A DNA stretch of 18,185 nucleotides from Methanosarcina baikalica (GCF_031461075.1 NZ_JAVKPK010000071.1:1-18185), one strand, 5' to 3'; shown: positions 1-7,666, numbered from the stretch's first letter. Notes: a model not told the origin generated them from the sequence alone. Translations and numbers: made by a program.

Positions 1-45
1 TCTATTTTTATTTACCAATGCCAAAAAGAGATCTGCCCCTTCTTC

Positions 46-65
46 TAAAAAATAAAAGGAAAAAC
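46..65 (-). terminator. U-tract terminator after recQ
   Basis: On the minus strand, the 3' flank of the helicase gene carries three T runs (5, 4 and 6 T) separated by one to three bases, beginning about 25 nt after the stop codon. Archaeal RNA polymerase can terminate at such U-rich tracts without a hairpin. No clear stem-loop precedes it. Confidence 0.5.
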
Positions 66-88
66 AGGATAATTTGCAGGAAAGAGCT

Positions 89-2689
89 TCATTCGCAGTC
101 TGCGGACTGAGAAAAGCAGATTCTGGACAGAAGGAGAGCCCTGACAAGTTTCATTTCTTCCTCCTGGCAGTTCTCACCTATCCTTGCCCGGAGCAGGGAA
201 TCCAGCTCAATTTCCAATGTATCCAGTGCAGTTTTTATCTGCTGCTGTCTTTCCGAGGATAAAAGCCCTCCACAGTCCCTGATCTTTCCAGAGAAGGCAA
301 GCTGTTCAAGCTGCCTGAAAATAGTTCTGGTACTCATGCCCTGGATTTCAGCAATTTCATCGATCCCGAGCCCCTGGGTAAAGAGAGAAAAAATTCTTTG
401 CTGAGATTCTATTTCAAGAGAGTTCGATTCAGAAAAATCTATTTTGAGCAAATCTACGATTTCTGACTGAGTGGAACTTTCTGTCGAATCTATTTCTTTA
501 GAGCCGCCTTCAGAAGAATCCGTTTCGGACCAATCCTGAATGCTCATATCGAGATACTTTGCCCTCTTTGGAGGAAATTTGCAGACTTCTGAGCTATTTA
601 CTTTATCAAATTCTGAAATGGACATTTTAATCCCGAACATTTCCACTTCAGTTTTGGAATTTTCATTCTTTTTAGTCATGCCTTTTGAAATTATTTCCTC
701 TTTTTCAGCCCTTTCACAGGCAGCTCCCGAATTTTCAGGCTTTTCGGCAGGTATCAAACTATAGTCTCTACAGTAATTTTCAATTTCTTTGAGAAAAGCA
801 TCCCCATACTTTCTCAGTTTATGTTCCCCAACCCCTGTAATCGAATGGAACTCTTCCGAACTGTGCGGAAATTTTGTAGTCATTTCTTTAAGAGTGGTAT
901 CAGAGAAAATAATGTAAGGAGGAAGGTTTTTCTGTAATGCGATTTCCTTTCTCAGAGCTTTTAACCGCTCAAAAAGGATAGGATCCGGCTCTTTTCCGGA
1001 TTTTACAGCCTTTCTGACATTCTGTGTTTTTAGGATATCAGCAGCAACTGAACATTCTTCTGTAAAGGTATTTTCTGTAGAAAGATGCACGTCATCGACT
1101 TCTTCATTTTTTATACCGGCAGCTATCGAAGGCACGAAGCTTTCTTCAGCCTCTGGAGCAAATCCTTCAGGACAGACAAGCTCTATTCGTTCCAGGCCTT
1201 TCAGTATTTTCCTGCTCATGGCATTCAGTTTTAATACAGGGTACTGCGCACCACTTACGTCCAGAAGACCCGTATTTGTTATTTCGGAAGCTAGTGATCT
1301 CCATTGCTCTTTTGTAAACTCCTTGCCGCTGCCATGGCTCTTTAACCTCTCATGGTGATTCTGCTTGATCTTTTTATTCTTTGAGCCCGTGAGGACATCA
1401 ATAACATAGTTAGTGCCAAAACGCTGGTTAAGTTCCTGCACACAGGTCATCAGTTTTCGGGCAGGTTCAGTCCCGTCGAAGGTACCTTTTGGCCTGAGAC
1501 ACGAGTCACAATTTCCGCAATATCCCGAAAGTTTCTCTCCAAAATATTCCATCAGTGTCTGTCGTCTGCATTTATTTCCCTCACAGTAGGCCACCATCTG
1601 CCTTAGCTGCACAAGAGAAATATCCTTCTCCTTTTCATTTGTCTTCTGCGAAATAAAGTAATCGATCTTGAAACGGTCACCCCTGCTGAAAAAAAGGATG
1701 CATTCGCAGGGGCTGCCATCCCTTCCTCCCCTGCCTGTCTCCTGGTAATAGCTTTCAAGGTTTCTGGGAAGGTCATAGTGTATAACAAAACGCACATTAG
1801 ACTTATCGATCCCCATCCCAAAAGCGATTGTAGCTACTATGATGTCCACGTCGTCTTTTATGAACATCTCCTGGTTTCGGGTTCGCTCGGTATCTGAAAG
1901 GCCTGCATGGTAGGGAAGAGCCTTGAAACCCGCAATATTCAATTTTTTTGTAAGGGTTTCTACGCTGTTTCTGCTCTGGCAGTAGATAATTCCTGCTTCA
2001 CCTCTATGCCTGTGCAGGTAATCAGCGATTTCGGAGAAAGTCTCCTTCTTTGGCCTGACCTCGTAGGAAAGGTTTTTCCGGTTAAAACTGGCAACATAGG
2101 GACCTTTCTCCGACGATATGTCAAGGTTCAGCTGTGATACGATATCTTTTCGAACCCTTTCTGTAGCTGTAGCCGTAAGCGCGATAATGGGTACATCAGG
2201 AAAACCTGTCTTCGGGTCTCTTAAAAGCTTCAATTTCCTGTACTCAGGCCGGAAATCATGCCCCCACTCTGAAATGCAATGTGCTTCGTCAATAGCAAAG
2301 AGGCTGACCTTCCCTTTCTTTAAAAAGGCAAAGGTTCCTGGCATCATGAGCCTTTCTGGCGCAACGTAAAGAACTTTCAACCTGTTTTCAAGAAAAGCCG
2401 TCTTCACATCCCGGATTTCCCTGACGCTCAGGGTGCTGTTCATGCAGGCTGCAGCAATCCCGTTCGCATCAAGCCCGTCCACCTGGTCTTTCATGAGGGA
2501 AATTAGGGGAGAAACGACGACTGTAACTCCTTCCATCAGAAGGGAAGGCAGCTGGTAACAGATTGATTTGCCTCCGCCTGTAGGCATGAGCACGAAAACG
2601 TCTTTTTTTTCCAGAACATCCTTGATGATTTCTTCCTGTAAGGGGCGAAAAGAAGTATATCCGAAATACTGGCGCAGGGCAGAATACAT
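89..2689 (-). CDS. recQ: ATP-dependent DNA helicase RecQ with C-terminal HTH extension
   Basis: A superfamily 2 DNA helicase that unwinds DNA 3' to 5' during repair and recombination. Counting from the ATG at 2689 (866 residues), I see the SFRPLQEEII motif 0, Walker A MPTGGGKS (about 35-42), the DEAH box (134-137), and a helicase C half ending in ETGRGGRDG. The RecQ zinc site has four Cys at about 374, 391, 394 and 397, with the same 17/3/3 spacing as E. coli RecQ. A winged-helix region follows, then an HRDC domain (about 570-640), an acidic Ser/Glu-rich linker (about 690-765) and a C-terminal helix-turn-helix (about 766-805) like the one appended to several RecQ proteins. E. coli RecQ is about 610 residues, so this is a long form. 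The start is uncertain: the frame also opens at a TTG at 2740, but neither start has a good ribosome site. I prefer the ATG because homology begins just after it. Confidence 0.95.
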   Translation of the reverse strand: MYSALRQYFGYTSFRPLQEEIIKDVLEKKDVFVLMPTGGGKSICYQLPSLLMEGVTVVVSPLISLMKDQVDGLDANGIAAACMNSTLSVREIRDVKTAFLENRLKVLYVAPERLMMPGTFAFLKKGKVSLFAIDEAHCISEWGHDFRPEYRKLKLLRDPKTGFPDVPIIALTATATERVRKDIVSQLNLDISSEKGPYVASFNRKNLSYEVRPKKETFSEIADYLHRHRGEAGIIYCQSRNSVETLTKKLNIAGFKALPYHAGLSDTERTRNQEMFIKDDVDIIVATIAFGMGIDKSNVRFVIHYDLPRNLESYYQETGRGGRDGSPCECILFFSRGDRFKIDYFISQKTNEKEKDISLVQLRQMVAYCEGNKCRRQTLMEYFGEKLSGYCGNCDSCLRPKGTFDGTEPARKLMTCVQELNQRFGTNYVIDVLTGSKNKKIKQNHHERLKSHGSGKEFTKEQWRSLASEITNTGLLDVSGAQYPVLKLNAMSRKILKGLERIELVCPEGFAPEAEESFVPSIAAGIKNEEVDDVHLSTENTFTEECSVAADILKTQNVRKAVKSGKEPDPILFERLKALRKEIALQKNLPPYIIFSDTTLKEMTTKFPHSSEEFHSITGVGEHKLRKYGDAFLKEIENYCRDYSLIPAEKPENSGAACERAEKEEIISKGMTKKNENSKTEVEMFGIKMSISEFDKVNSSEVCKFPPKRAKYLDMSIQDWSETDSSEGGSKEIDSTESSTQSEIVDLLKIDFSESNSLEIESQQRIFSLFTQGLGIDEIAEIQGMSTRTIFRQLEQLAFSGKIRDCGGLLSSERQQQIKTALDTLEIELDSLLRARIGENCQEEEMKLVRALLLSRICFSQSADCE

Positions 2690-2740
2690 TCTGGCAGACA
2701 GGGAAGGCCCCGGCTCAAGCTCGCGTTTACTTGCCCTCAA

Positions 2741-3478
2741 GAAATCATAATCAGTGCTCGTTTTCTAATCCCCCTGACCTGCAGAATTGCTATCAAGCCA
2801 GAATATAAACCCCGGAAGGTCCGGGGAAATTAACGTGTGGATATGCTCTCATGCACGGCTATATCCTTAATGTTTCGATGTTTATGAGAGACCAGACACT
2901 TACATAAAATACGCCTGGTCTGGAATCCTGACGCTGTGATGTTTCAAGCTTATCATATTTAAGTTACAGGTTTGCAGGGTGAAAGTATTTGGCTGTAAAC
3001 TCCCGATATGCATCCTGGATATTTCTCGGGAAGTAGAGTTCAGAAAGAAAGAGTGAAATCGCTAAAGGGAAAAGAGTTGAGAAGTAAGAATAAATATAGA
3101 GAATTACCGATCTCTGGCGTCAACGTTATTAATGTTTGATCTGAGGTAAAGATAGGAAGATAAGGAGTGCGGCTACACCCAGGCATTTCTTGTCTTCCTC
3201 TATCGGTCATACTCCTTTTACATAATCAGTTAATTTTCCTTTTCCCGCAACCTTTTCTTTATTTCCGTTATTTTTCTTACTCCGGAATTTTATCGAGATT
3301 TCACCTCAGCAAACTCCCTGAGATAGTTCCGGCTGCGGCAGGAAAGAAGCCTGCAAACACTGTCAGAAAAATTTTTAATTTGTCTTTTGAGCAGAGCCCA
3401 ATCTTATTTAAGCGCTTTTAACCTTGCTGAAGCGTTTTTAATCCCTTTTGCGCCTTATTCTAGGAGTTTTCACCCACT
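2741..3478. other. Intergenic region, recQ side
   Basis: This AT-rich gap holds the recQ promoter and a stem-loop candidate (AGACCAG at 2889-2895 pairing with CTGGTCT at 2915-2921, 19-nt loop). Short open frames exist on both strands (for example 43 codons at 3008-3139 plus, and 56 codons on the minus strand starting near 3210). They lack ribosome sites or protein-like composition, so I do not call them. I see no RNA gene or transposase remnant here. Confidence 0.6.
2802..2826 (-). promoter_or_regulatory. recQ promoter with abutting palindrome
   Basis: On the minus strand a near-consensus TATA box (TTTATATT, 2802-2809) lies where transcription would start near 2780. Directly upstream of it, where the BRE would sit, is a perfect 7-bp inverted repeat, CCCCGGA-N3-TCCGGGG (2810-2826). 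A protein bound there would block TFB/TBP, so it is a candidate operator. The transcript would carry a leader of about 90 nt to the ATG at 2689. Confidence 0.55.
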
Positions 3479-3613
3479 TTAAGCTACAAATCTCTTTTCC
3501 TTTGCCATCCACTCCAGTGTATCAGCTATTTTTTTCTGGGATTCTGCCAGGCTCTCCAGGGACTTTGCGATATTCTCAAGTTTATCGATCAGTTCATAAT
3601 CTTCATTACCCAT
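3479..3613 (-). CDS. Small coiled-coil protein, 44 residues, function unknown
   Basis: A complete small frame on the minus strand: ATG at 3611-3613, TAA at 3479-3481. The product is 44 residues, acidic at the N-terminus and rich in Leu/Ile/Lys/Glu. Its hydrophobic spacing (for example LIDKLENIAKSLESLAESQ) predicts one long amphipathic helix or coiled coil. Two independent signals support it as real: a GGTGA ribosome site 5 nt before the ATG, and a TATA box (3668-3675) placed to give a leader of about 30 nt. I do not recognise the family. A protein of this kind could oligomerise or act as a small partner or regulator, but nothing in the context says which. It is transcribed away from guaAb and toward recQ, and seems to be its own transcription unit. 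Confidence 0.65.
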   Translation of the reverse strand: MGNEDYELIDKLENIAKSLESLAESQKKIADTLEWMAKEKRFVA

Positions 3614-4100
3614 TCCTATCACCAATTCCTGTTCACTTTTTAGTAGAATATTTTTGGAAAAGCTTTGTATATAATTGTAATTTTTGATTTTCTAGAGAGG
3701 GTTAAGAGGGAATTCACGTTCACCTAAAAATTTTATTATTTTATATTTATTCAATACTCTTCATTTCCCAAAAAATCTCAAGAAATAGGTTTCAGAGTTT
3801 CTTTAGTGCATCTTACCCGCCAGTAAGTTACTGGCCAGGCTTTGACTGGTATTAAAAAGACTACATTTACCATATGTGAAAAAATTACATTTAAAAATTC
3901 ATTTTATCTTTCAGTGCACTTACAATATCTTTTGTGTATTTGACGAATTCTCCTACTATAACTTTAAATATCAAAAACCCCATGCACAGACTCATATATT
4001 GCAATAAAATAGAATCAAATTCAGATAATTCTCATACAATTCACTGATCACGTTCATTTCTTTAAAGGAATTAAAATAGTATCACTTAAGGAGCATTTCA
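3614..4100. other. Divergent intergenic region with 17-bp palindrome
   Basis: This gap separates the small minus-strand gene from guaAb. It carries a perfect palindrome with 8-bp arms and one central base (GCCAGTAA-G-TTACTGGC, 3819-3835), roughly 150 bp from the promoters on either side. A TATA-like TTTAAATAT at about 3963-3971 is the best guaAb promoter candidate and would give a leader of about 110 nt. AAGGAG at 4088-4093 is the guaAb ribosome site, 7 nt before the ATG. I see no further gene. Confidence 0.6.
3668..3675 (-). promoter_or_regulatory. TATA box of the 44-residue gene
   Basis: On the minus strand this reads ATTATATA, close to the archaeal box A. Transcription would start near 3645, giving a leader of about 30 nt that contains the GGTGA ribosome site. 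It is the best promoter candidate between the guaAb and recQ genes on this strand. Confidence 0.5.
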
Positions 4101-5018
4101 ATGGTAAAAACCGAGAAATTCATTCCAAAGGCAGTTGAAAAAATTAGCCAGGAAATAAAAGACGGGAGAGCAATTATTGCGCTATCGGGCGGCGTGGACA
4201 GTTCTGTTTGTGCGGAGCTGGCGTACAGGGCAATCGGGAACAGACTGCAGCCGATCTATATCGACACAGGCCTCATGAGGAAAGGAGAAACCGAGAGGAT
4301 AAAACACATCTTCTCCCACATGAACCTGGATATTGTCTATGCAAAGGACAGATTCCTTGCATCCCTGAAGGATATTACTGACCCTGAAGAGAAACGGAAG
4401 GCTATAGGCGAGACTTTCATCCGGGTCTTTGAGGAAGAGGCGAAGAAGCTTGCGGCCGATTACCTGATTCAGGGCACGATCTACCCTGACAGGATAGAGT
4501 CCGAAGGCGGAATCAAGTCCCACCACAACGTTGGAGGGCTGCCGAGTGTAATGGACTTCAAAAAAATCGTTGAGCCTGTTGAGGACCTTTATAAAGATGA
4601 GGTAAGAGAAGTTGCCTGGGCGCTCCAGCTACCTGACGAGATCTGCGAAAGAATGCCTTTCCCTGGCCCTGGGCTCGCTGTGCGGATTCTCGGGGAAGTT
4701 ACAGAAGAGAAACTCGAGGTCGCAAGGGAAGCCAACTTTATAGTCGAAGAAGAGCTTCTTGAAAGATTCTGCCCCTGGCAGACTTTTGCCGCCGTGCTCG
4801 GTAAGGGAACAGGAGTAAAGGGAGATATCCGGGCTTACGGCTGGATCGTGGCTGTAAGGGCTGTCGGGTCAAGAGACGGAATGACTGCGGAAGCGCTCGA
4901 ACTCCCCTGGGATGTGCTCAAAAAGCTGGAAGCAAGAATTACCTCTGAAATCCCTAAAGTGGCCAGAGTGGTTTACGATATTACGCCCAAGCCGCCTGCA
5001 ACAATAGAGTTCGAATGA
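4101..5018 (+). CDS. guaAb: GMP synthase (glutamine-hydrolysing), PP-ATPase subunit B
   Basis: This enzyme activates XMP with ATP and aminates it to GMP, using ammonia from a separate glutaminase subunit (GuaAa). In many archaea the two halves of bacterial GuaA are separate genes; here only the synthetase half is present, at the usual subunit B length of about 305 residues. The pyrophosphatase P-loop SGGVDSS lies at residues 29-35. The conserved FPGPGLAVRI segment is near the middle, and the protein ends in the family-typical KPPATIEFE, which belongs to the dimerisation domain that contacts XMP. The ATG is supported by AAGGAG 7 nt upstream. The glutaminase gene is not in this window. RaSEA follows on the same strand after 147 nt, but a hairpin lies between them, so co-transcription is uncertain. 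Confidence 0.97.
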   Translation: MVKTEKFIPKAVEKISQEIKDGRAIIALSGGVDSSVCAELAYRAIGNRLQPIYIDTGLMRKGETERIKHIFSHMNLDIVYAKDRFLASLKDITDPEEKRKAIGETFIRVFEEEAKKLAADYLIQGTIYPDRIESEGGIKSHHNVGGLPSVMDFKKIVEPVEDLYKDEVREVAWALQLPDEICERMPFPGPGLAVRILGEVTEEKLEVAREANFIVEEELLERFCPWQTFAAVLGKGTGVKGDIRAYGWIVAVRAVGSRDGMTAEALELPWDVLKKLEARITSEIPKVARVVYDITPKPPATIEFE

Positions 5019-5093
5019 AATAGAGTTGTTTGAGTGAGATTAGAGCCGTAGAGTATAATAAAGTAAGAGTATAGAGTATAAAGCACAAATAAT

Positions 5094-5125
5094 GAAGCTG
5101 ATTTCCAGCTTCAAAACCTGTTTTT
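5094..5125 (+). terminator. Stem-loop and T run after guaAb
   Basis: A perfect 7-bp stem (GAAGCTG / CAGCTTC, 5-nt loop, 5094-5112) is followed 8 nt later by five T (5121-5125). It resembles an intrinsic terminator but the T run is short and displaced, so it could instead be a partial terminator or an RNA processing site between guaAb and the next gene. Confidence 0.4.
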
Positions 5126-5165
5126 ACAAATTCTAAAGTAAGCCATAAAGCGAGTTTTTACGCCA

Positions 5166-6206
5166 ATGACCCTGAATAAAGCAGTAATGGAAATCCGACA
5201 GCGGATTAGAGTAAAGCCCTCTCCTACAGATGAACCTGCAGCAAGCTGGACAGGAATCGACCTTGTAAACGGGATTCAAATAAAGACTCTCACTGTAATC
5301 TTCAAGAGCGCGGGCTGTCGCTGGGGAAAAGCTGGAGGCTGTACCATGTGCGGTTACGTCTACGACTGTGCAAGTGAGCCTCCTACCCTGGAAGATTACA
5401 AAGCCCAGCTTACAAGAGCAATGAAGAAAGCTGAAAAGTTCCCTGAGTTCATGGTTAAAATCTTCACCTCAGGCAGTTTCCTTGACGAGCAGGAAGTCCC
5501 TCATGAAGCAAGAGATGCAATCCTCAAAACTCTTGCAGACGATCCCAGGGTCATCAAGGTACTTGCTGAGACCCGTCCTAACTTCGTAACCGAAGAGAAT
5601 GTGCCTGACTGTCTCAAGATCCTGAAAAATAAGCCCTTTGAGCTGGCTTTCGGGCTGGAGACAAGCTCAGACAGGATCCGCAAAGACTCTATCAATAAAG
5701 GTTTTACCTTCGGGGACTTTGTCCGCGCAGCAGAAATTGCAAGAAAGAATGGGGCAACCGTAAAAGCTTACCTGATGCTAAAGCCTCTTTTCCTTTCCGA
5801 ACGCCAGGCACTGGAAGACATTGTCTGTTCCATAGATGATGCTGCTCCTTATTCTGACACTATCTCCATCAACCTCTGCAACGTCCAGAAAGGCACCCTG
5901 GTCGAAGCTCTCTGGGAAAAAGGACAATACCGCCCCCCCTGGCTCTGGAGCATCGTCGAAATCCTGCAAAAGGCAAAAGCTGCCCATCCTGACCTTCCTC
6001 TCATGTCAGATCCTGTCGGCGCAGGCTCAAAACGCGGTCCTCACAACTGTAAAATATGCAGCTCAGACGTTGCAGATTCTCTCAGGACTTTCTCGATCAC
6101 CCAGAACCCGGCAGACCTCAGTAAAACAGACTGTGAATGCAAAGAACTCTGGAAAAAAGTCCTGGAACTAGAGGACTTCACCTACGGAACTCCCATTTTA
6201 GATTGA
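5166..6206 (+). CDS. Archaeosine biosynthesis radical SAM protein RaSEA
   Basis: A radical SAM enzyme that I assign to RaSEA. In Euryarchaeota, ArcS attaches lysine to preQ0 at position 15 of tRNA, and RaSEA cleaves that adduct to give archaeosine (G+). In 346 residues I see the cluster-binding cysteines in an extended C-x7-C-x2-C arrangement (C51, C59, C62, in AGCRWGKAGGCTMCGY), rather than the canonical CxxxCxxC. Other radical SAM core motifs follow: TSGSFLDE (about 101-108), ETRPNF (135-140) and FGLETSSD (162-169). The C-terminus has four more cysteines (C295, C298, C323, C325) that may bind a metal or tRNA. There is no obvious ribosome site before the first ATG at 5166, so the ATG at 5187 is an alternative start. 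The ArcS gene is not in the window. Confidence 0.88.
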   Translation: MTLNKAVMEIRQRIRVKPSPTDEPAASWTGIDLVNGIQIKTLTVIFKSAGCRWGKAGGCTMCGYVYDCASEPPTLEDYKAQLTRAMKKAEKFPEFMVKIFTSGSFLDEQEVPHEARDAILKTLADDPRVIKVLAETRPNFVTEENVPDCLKILKNKPFELAFGLETSSDRIRKDSINKGFTFGDFVRAAEIARKNGATVKAYLMLKPLFLSERQALEDIVCSIDDAAPYSDTISINLCNVQKGTLVEALWEKGQYRPPWLWSIVEILQKAKAAHPDLPLMSDPVGAGSKRGPHNCKICSSDVADSLRTFSITQNPADLSKTDCECKELWKKVLELEDFTYGTPILD

Positions 6207-6256
6207 AAAATAGAAAAAGAAGGCAACGAAAAAACAAACTCTAGTGCCCTTAAAAG

Positions 6257-6286
6257 TAGTCATCTGAGCGCAGCTTGAGAGCCCCG
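6257..6286 (+). repeat. Degenerate partial copy of the dispersed repeat
   Basis: The TAGTCATCT word and the following GAG, CGCAGC and GAGAGCCCC pieces match, with gaps, the start of the fuller copy 150 bp downstream (TAGTCATCTCGAGTGCAGC at 6411-6429, then GAGAAGGACCCC). The GC-rich 3' half of the repeat is missing or too diverged to recognise. Confidence 0.4.
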
Positions 6287-6403
6287 CCTTGAGAACTAGG
6301 AAAGCAAACGAAGTAATATTAAGCCCTCTTGAGCAAAAAGGAATGGTACTTGCCTATGAGTTATTCCGCTTGAACGAGCTAAGCAAGTGATAAAAGTTAA
6401 ATC

Positions 6404-6513
6404 CATAAATTAGTCATCTCGAGTGCAGCGAGAAGGACCCCGGGCTGTTGCGATTACATCGCAACTCCCAGAAAATCTCGGATTTCCTGTGATCCCGAAA
6501 CGGAACTCGGGCT
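6404..6513 (+). repeat. Dispersed structured repeat, long form
   Basis: This segment shares CATAAATTAGTC, GAGTG, AAGGACCCCGGGCT and CCCGAA-CGGAACTCGGG with 12211-12279. Relative to that copy it has about 47 extra bases (6447-6493) between the GGGCT and CCCGA blocks. The insertion begins with a perfect 8-bp hairpin (GTTGCGAT-TAC-ATCGCAAC, 6447-6465), followed by a smaller one (AAATC-TCG-GATTT). The shared CCCGA/TCGGG hairpin closes the element (6494-6511), ending 12 bp from the argB stop. There is no coding potential. It looks like a mosaic intergenic repeat, possibly transcribed as part of a 3' UTR. Confidence 0.7.
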
Positions 6514-6524
6514 GCATTGCTCTG

Positions 6525-7424
6525 TTATTTATCTGCACTGTCCGGCCCGTAGACCATGGTTCCGATTCCACAGTCGGTAAAGAGCTCAAGAAGCATGGAG
6601 TGAGAAACGCTTCCATTTATTATATGGGCCCTCTCAACCCCGCTTTTTATTGCTACGGCTGCACCCTTGATTTTAGGGATCATACCTCCCTTTATAATGC
6701 CCTCTGCGATAAGAGGATCGATATCATCCAGAGTTACACGGGAGACGCGGCTACTGGGATCATTCAAATTTCTCAGGAGGCCTGATACATCAGTCATCAG
6801 TATGAGTTTTTTGGCACGCAGGGCTGCAGCAATATCACCTGCTACAGTATCGGCATTAATATTCAGAGCATTGCCCTGCGCATCCACAGCAATGGGAGAG
6901 ATGACAGGAATATAACCATTTTCAAGCACTATGTGGAGAATATCAGGATTAATGACTTCACTTTCCCCAACCCAGCCGATATCCACCTCAGTCTCAATAC
7001 CGTCAACAATTACTCTTTTGACAGCCTGCTTATGGCCCAGGATCATCCTTCCGTCATAACCCGTAAGCCCGATACCCTTTCCTCCTGAAATTCCTATAAG
7101 AGATACAATTTTGGTATTGATATTCCCTACAAGGACCATCCTGGCAATTTCCATGGTTTCGTCGTCTGTAATACGGAGGCCCTGGAAAAATTCAGCCTTT
7201 TTGCCCAGACGTTCCATTTTTTCCGTAATCTCGGGCCCGCCTCCGTGTACGATAACGGGTTTGATTCCTACATAACGCAGGAGCACAACGTCTCTTATAA
7301 TATCCTCCATAATCTGGGCGCTAACCATTGCATTTCCGCCCACTTTGATAACCATGATTGAATCATAGAATTCCTGCATATAAGGCAAGGCTTCAATAAG
7401 CACGTTCTCTCTTTTCAGTTCCAT
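6525..7424 (-). CDS. argB: Acetylglutamate kinase
   Basis: This enzyme phosphorylates N-acetylglutamate with ATP, the second step of arginine synthesis through acetylated intermediates; it is cytosolic and often the feedback-controlled step. At 299 residues it has the usual length. It shows the amino acid kinase motifs KVGGNAM (27-33), VHGGGPEI (59-66, substrate and phosphate binding), the LNINADTVAGDIA segment (187-199) and GIIKGGMIPKI (242-252, with a nucleotide-binding Lys). No other arg gene is nearby, so arginine genes appear scattered here. The ATG at 7422-7424 has no ribosome site, but a TATA-like box sits 21-30 nt before it, suggesting a leaderless mRNA. Confidence 0.96.
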   Translation of the reverse strand: MELKRENVLIEALPYMQEFYDSIMVIKVGGNAMVSAQIMEDIIRDVVLLRYVGIKPVIVHGGGPEITEKMERLGKKAEFFQGLRITDDETMEIARMVLVGNINTKIVSLIGISGGKGIGLTGYDGRMILGHKQAVKRVIVDGIETEVDIGWVGESEVINPDILHIVLENGYIPVISPIAVDAQGNALNINADTVAGDIAAALRAKKLILMTDVSGLLRNLNDPSSRVSRVTLDDIDPLIAEGIIKGGMIPKIKGAAVAIKSGVERAHIINGSVSHSMLLELFTDCGIGTMVYGPDSADK

Positions 7425-7444
7425 GATGTAGAAATCAGAAAATC

Positions 7445-7454
7445 TATTTTTAAA
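7445..7454 (-). promoter_or_regulatory. argB TATA box, probably leaderless start
   Basis: On the minus strand this reads TTTAAAAATA, centred about 26 nt before the A of the argB ATG. Because archaeal transcription normally starts about 25 nt past the box centre, the message would begin at or within a few bases of the start codon. Confidence 0.5.
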
Positions 7455-7604
7455 CTTGTCGTTAAACGTTCAGAATAAAAATTCGGAGAGACTATGTAAA
7501 GAAACAAAAATAATATGATTAAAGTTCGGGAGGATAATGAAATAAACTAGCCTGGATAGCATTAAAATTAAAGACCAGTCCAGGCGAAATCCCTATCTGG
7601 TTAT

Positions 7605-7639
7605 CGAAAAGAAAAAGAAAGAACCCCGATTTTCAGGGT
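7605..7639 (-). terminator. Hairpin and U-rich tract after MC1
   Basis: On the minus strand a short stem (ACCCT / GGGGT, loop GAAAATC, including one G-T pair) is followed directly by a pyrimidine tract of mixed T and C (TTCTTTCTTTTTCTTTT). It lies about 28 nt after the MC1 stop and would separate MC1 transcription from argB. Confidence 0.5.
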
Positions 7640-7666
7640 ATGTGAGAGAAATTAGGTTTATTAGGT

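Larger units (their letters stand above)
6207..6524. other. Convergent intergenic gap packed with repeat copies
   Basis: This 318-bp gap between two convergent genes is not simple spacer. It holds one clear copy (6404-6513) and one degenerate partial copy (6257-6286) of the dispersed repeat also present upstream of gatC. A further fragment resembling its CCTCTTGAG...AAAAAGG part lies near 6325-6342. A perfect 5-bp pair (CTAGT 6241-6245, ACTAG 6295-6299) flanks the degenerate copy. No open frame here looks coding. Confidence 0.6.

Noticed and set aside
3008..3139. 43-codon plus-strand frame
   Set aside because: It has no ribosome site or placed promoter, and a chance frame of this length is expected in the gap.
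3167..3421. 84-codon plus-strand frame
   Set aside because: It is Phe/Leu/Ser/Pro rich, as expected for reading AT-rich non-coding DNA, with no start signals.
4182..4526. 114-codon frame antisense to guaAb
   Set aside because: It lies wholly opposite a conserved enzyme gene and shows no family resemblance; it is a shadow of guaAb codon bias.
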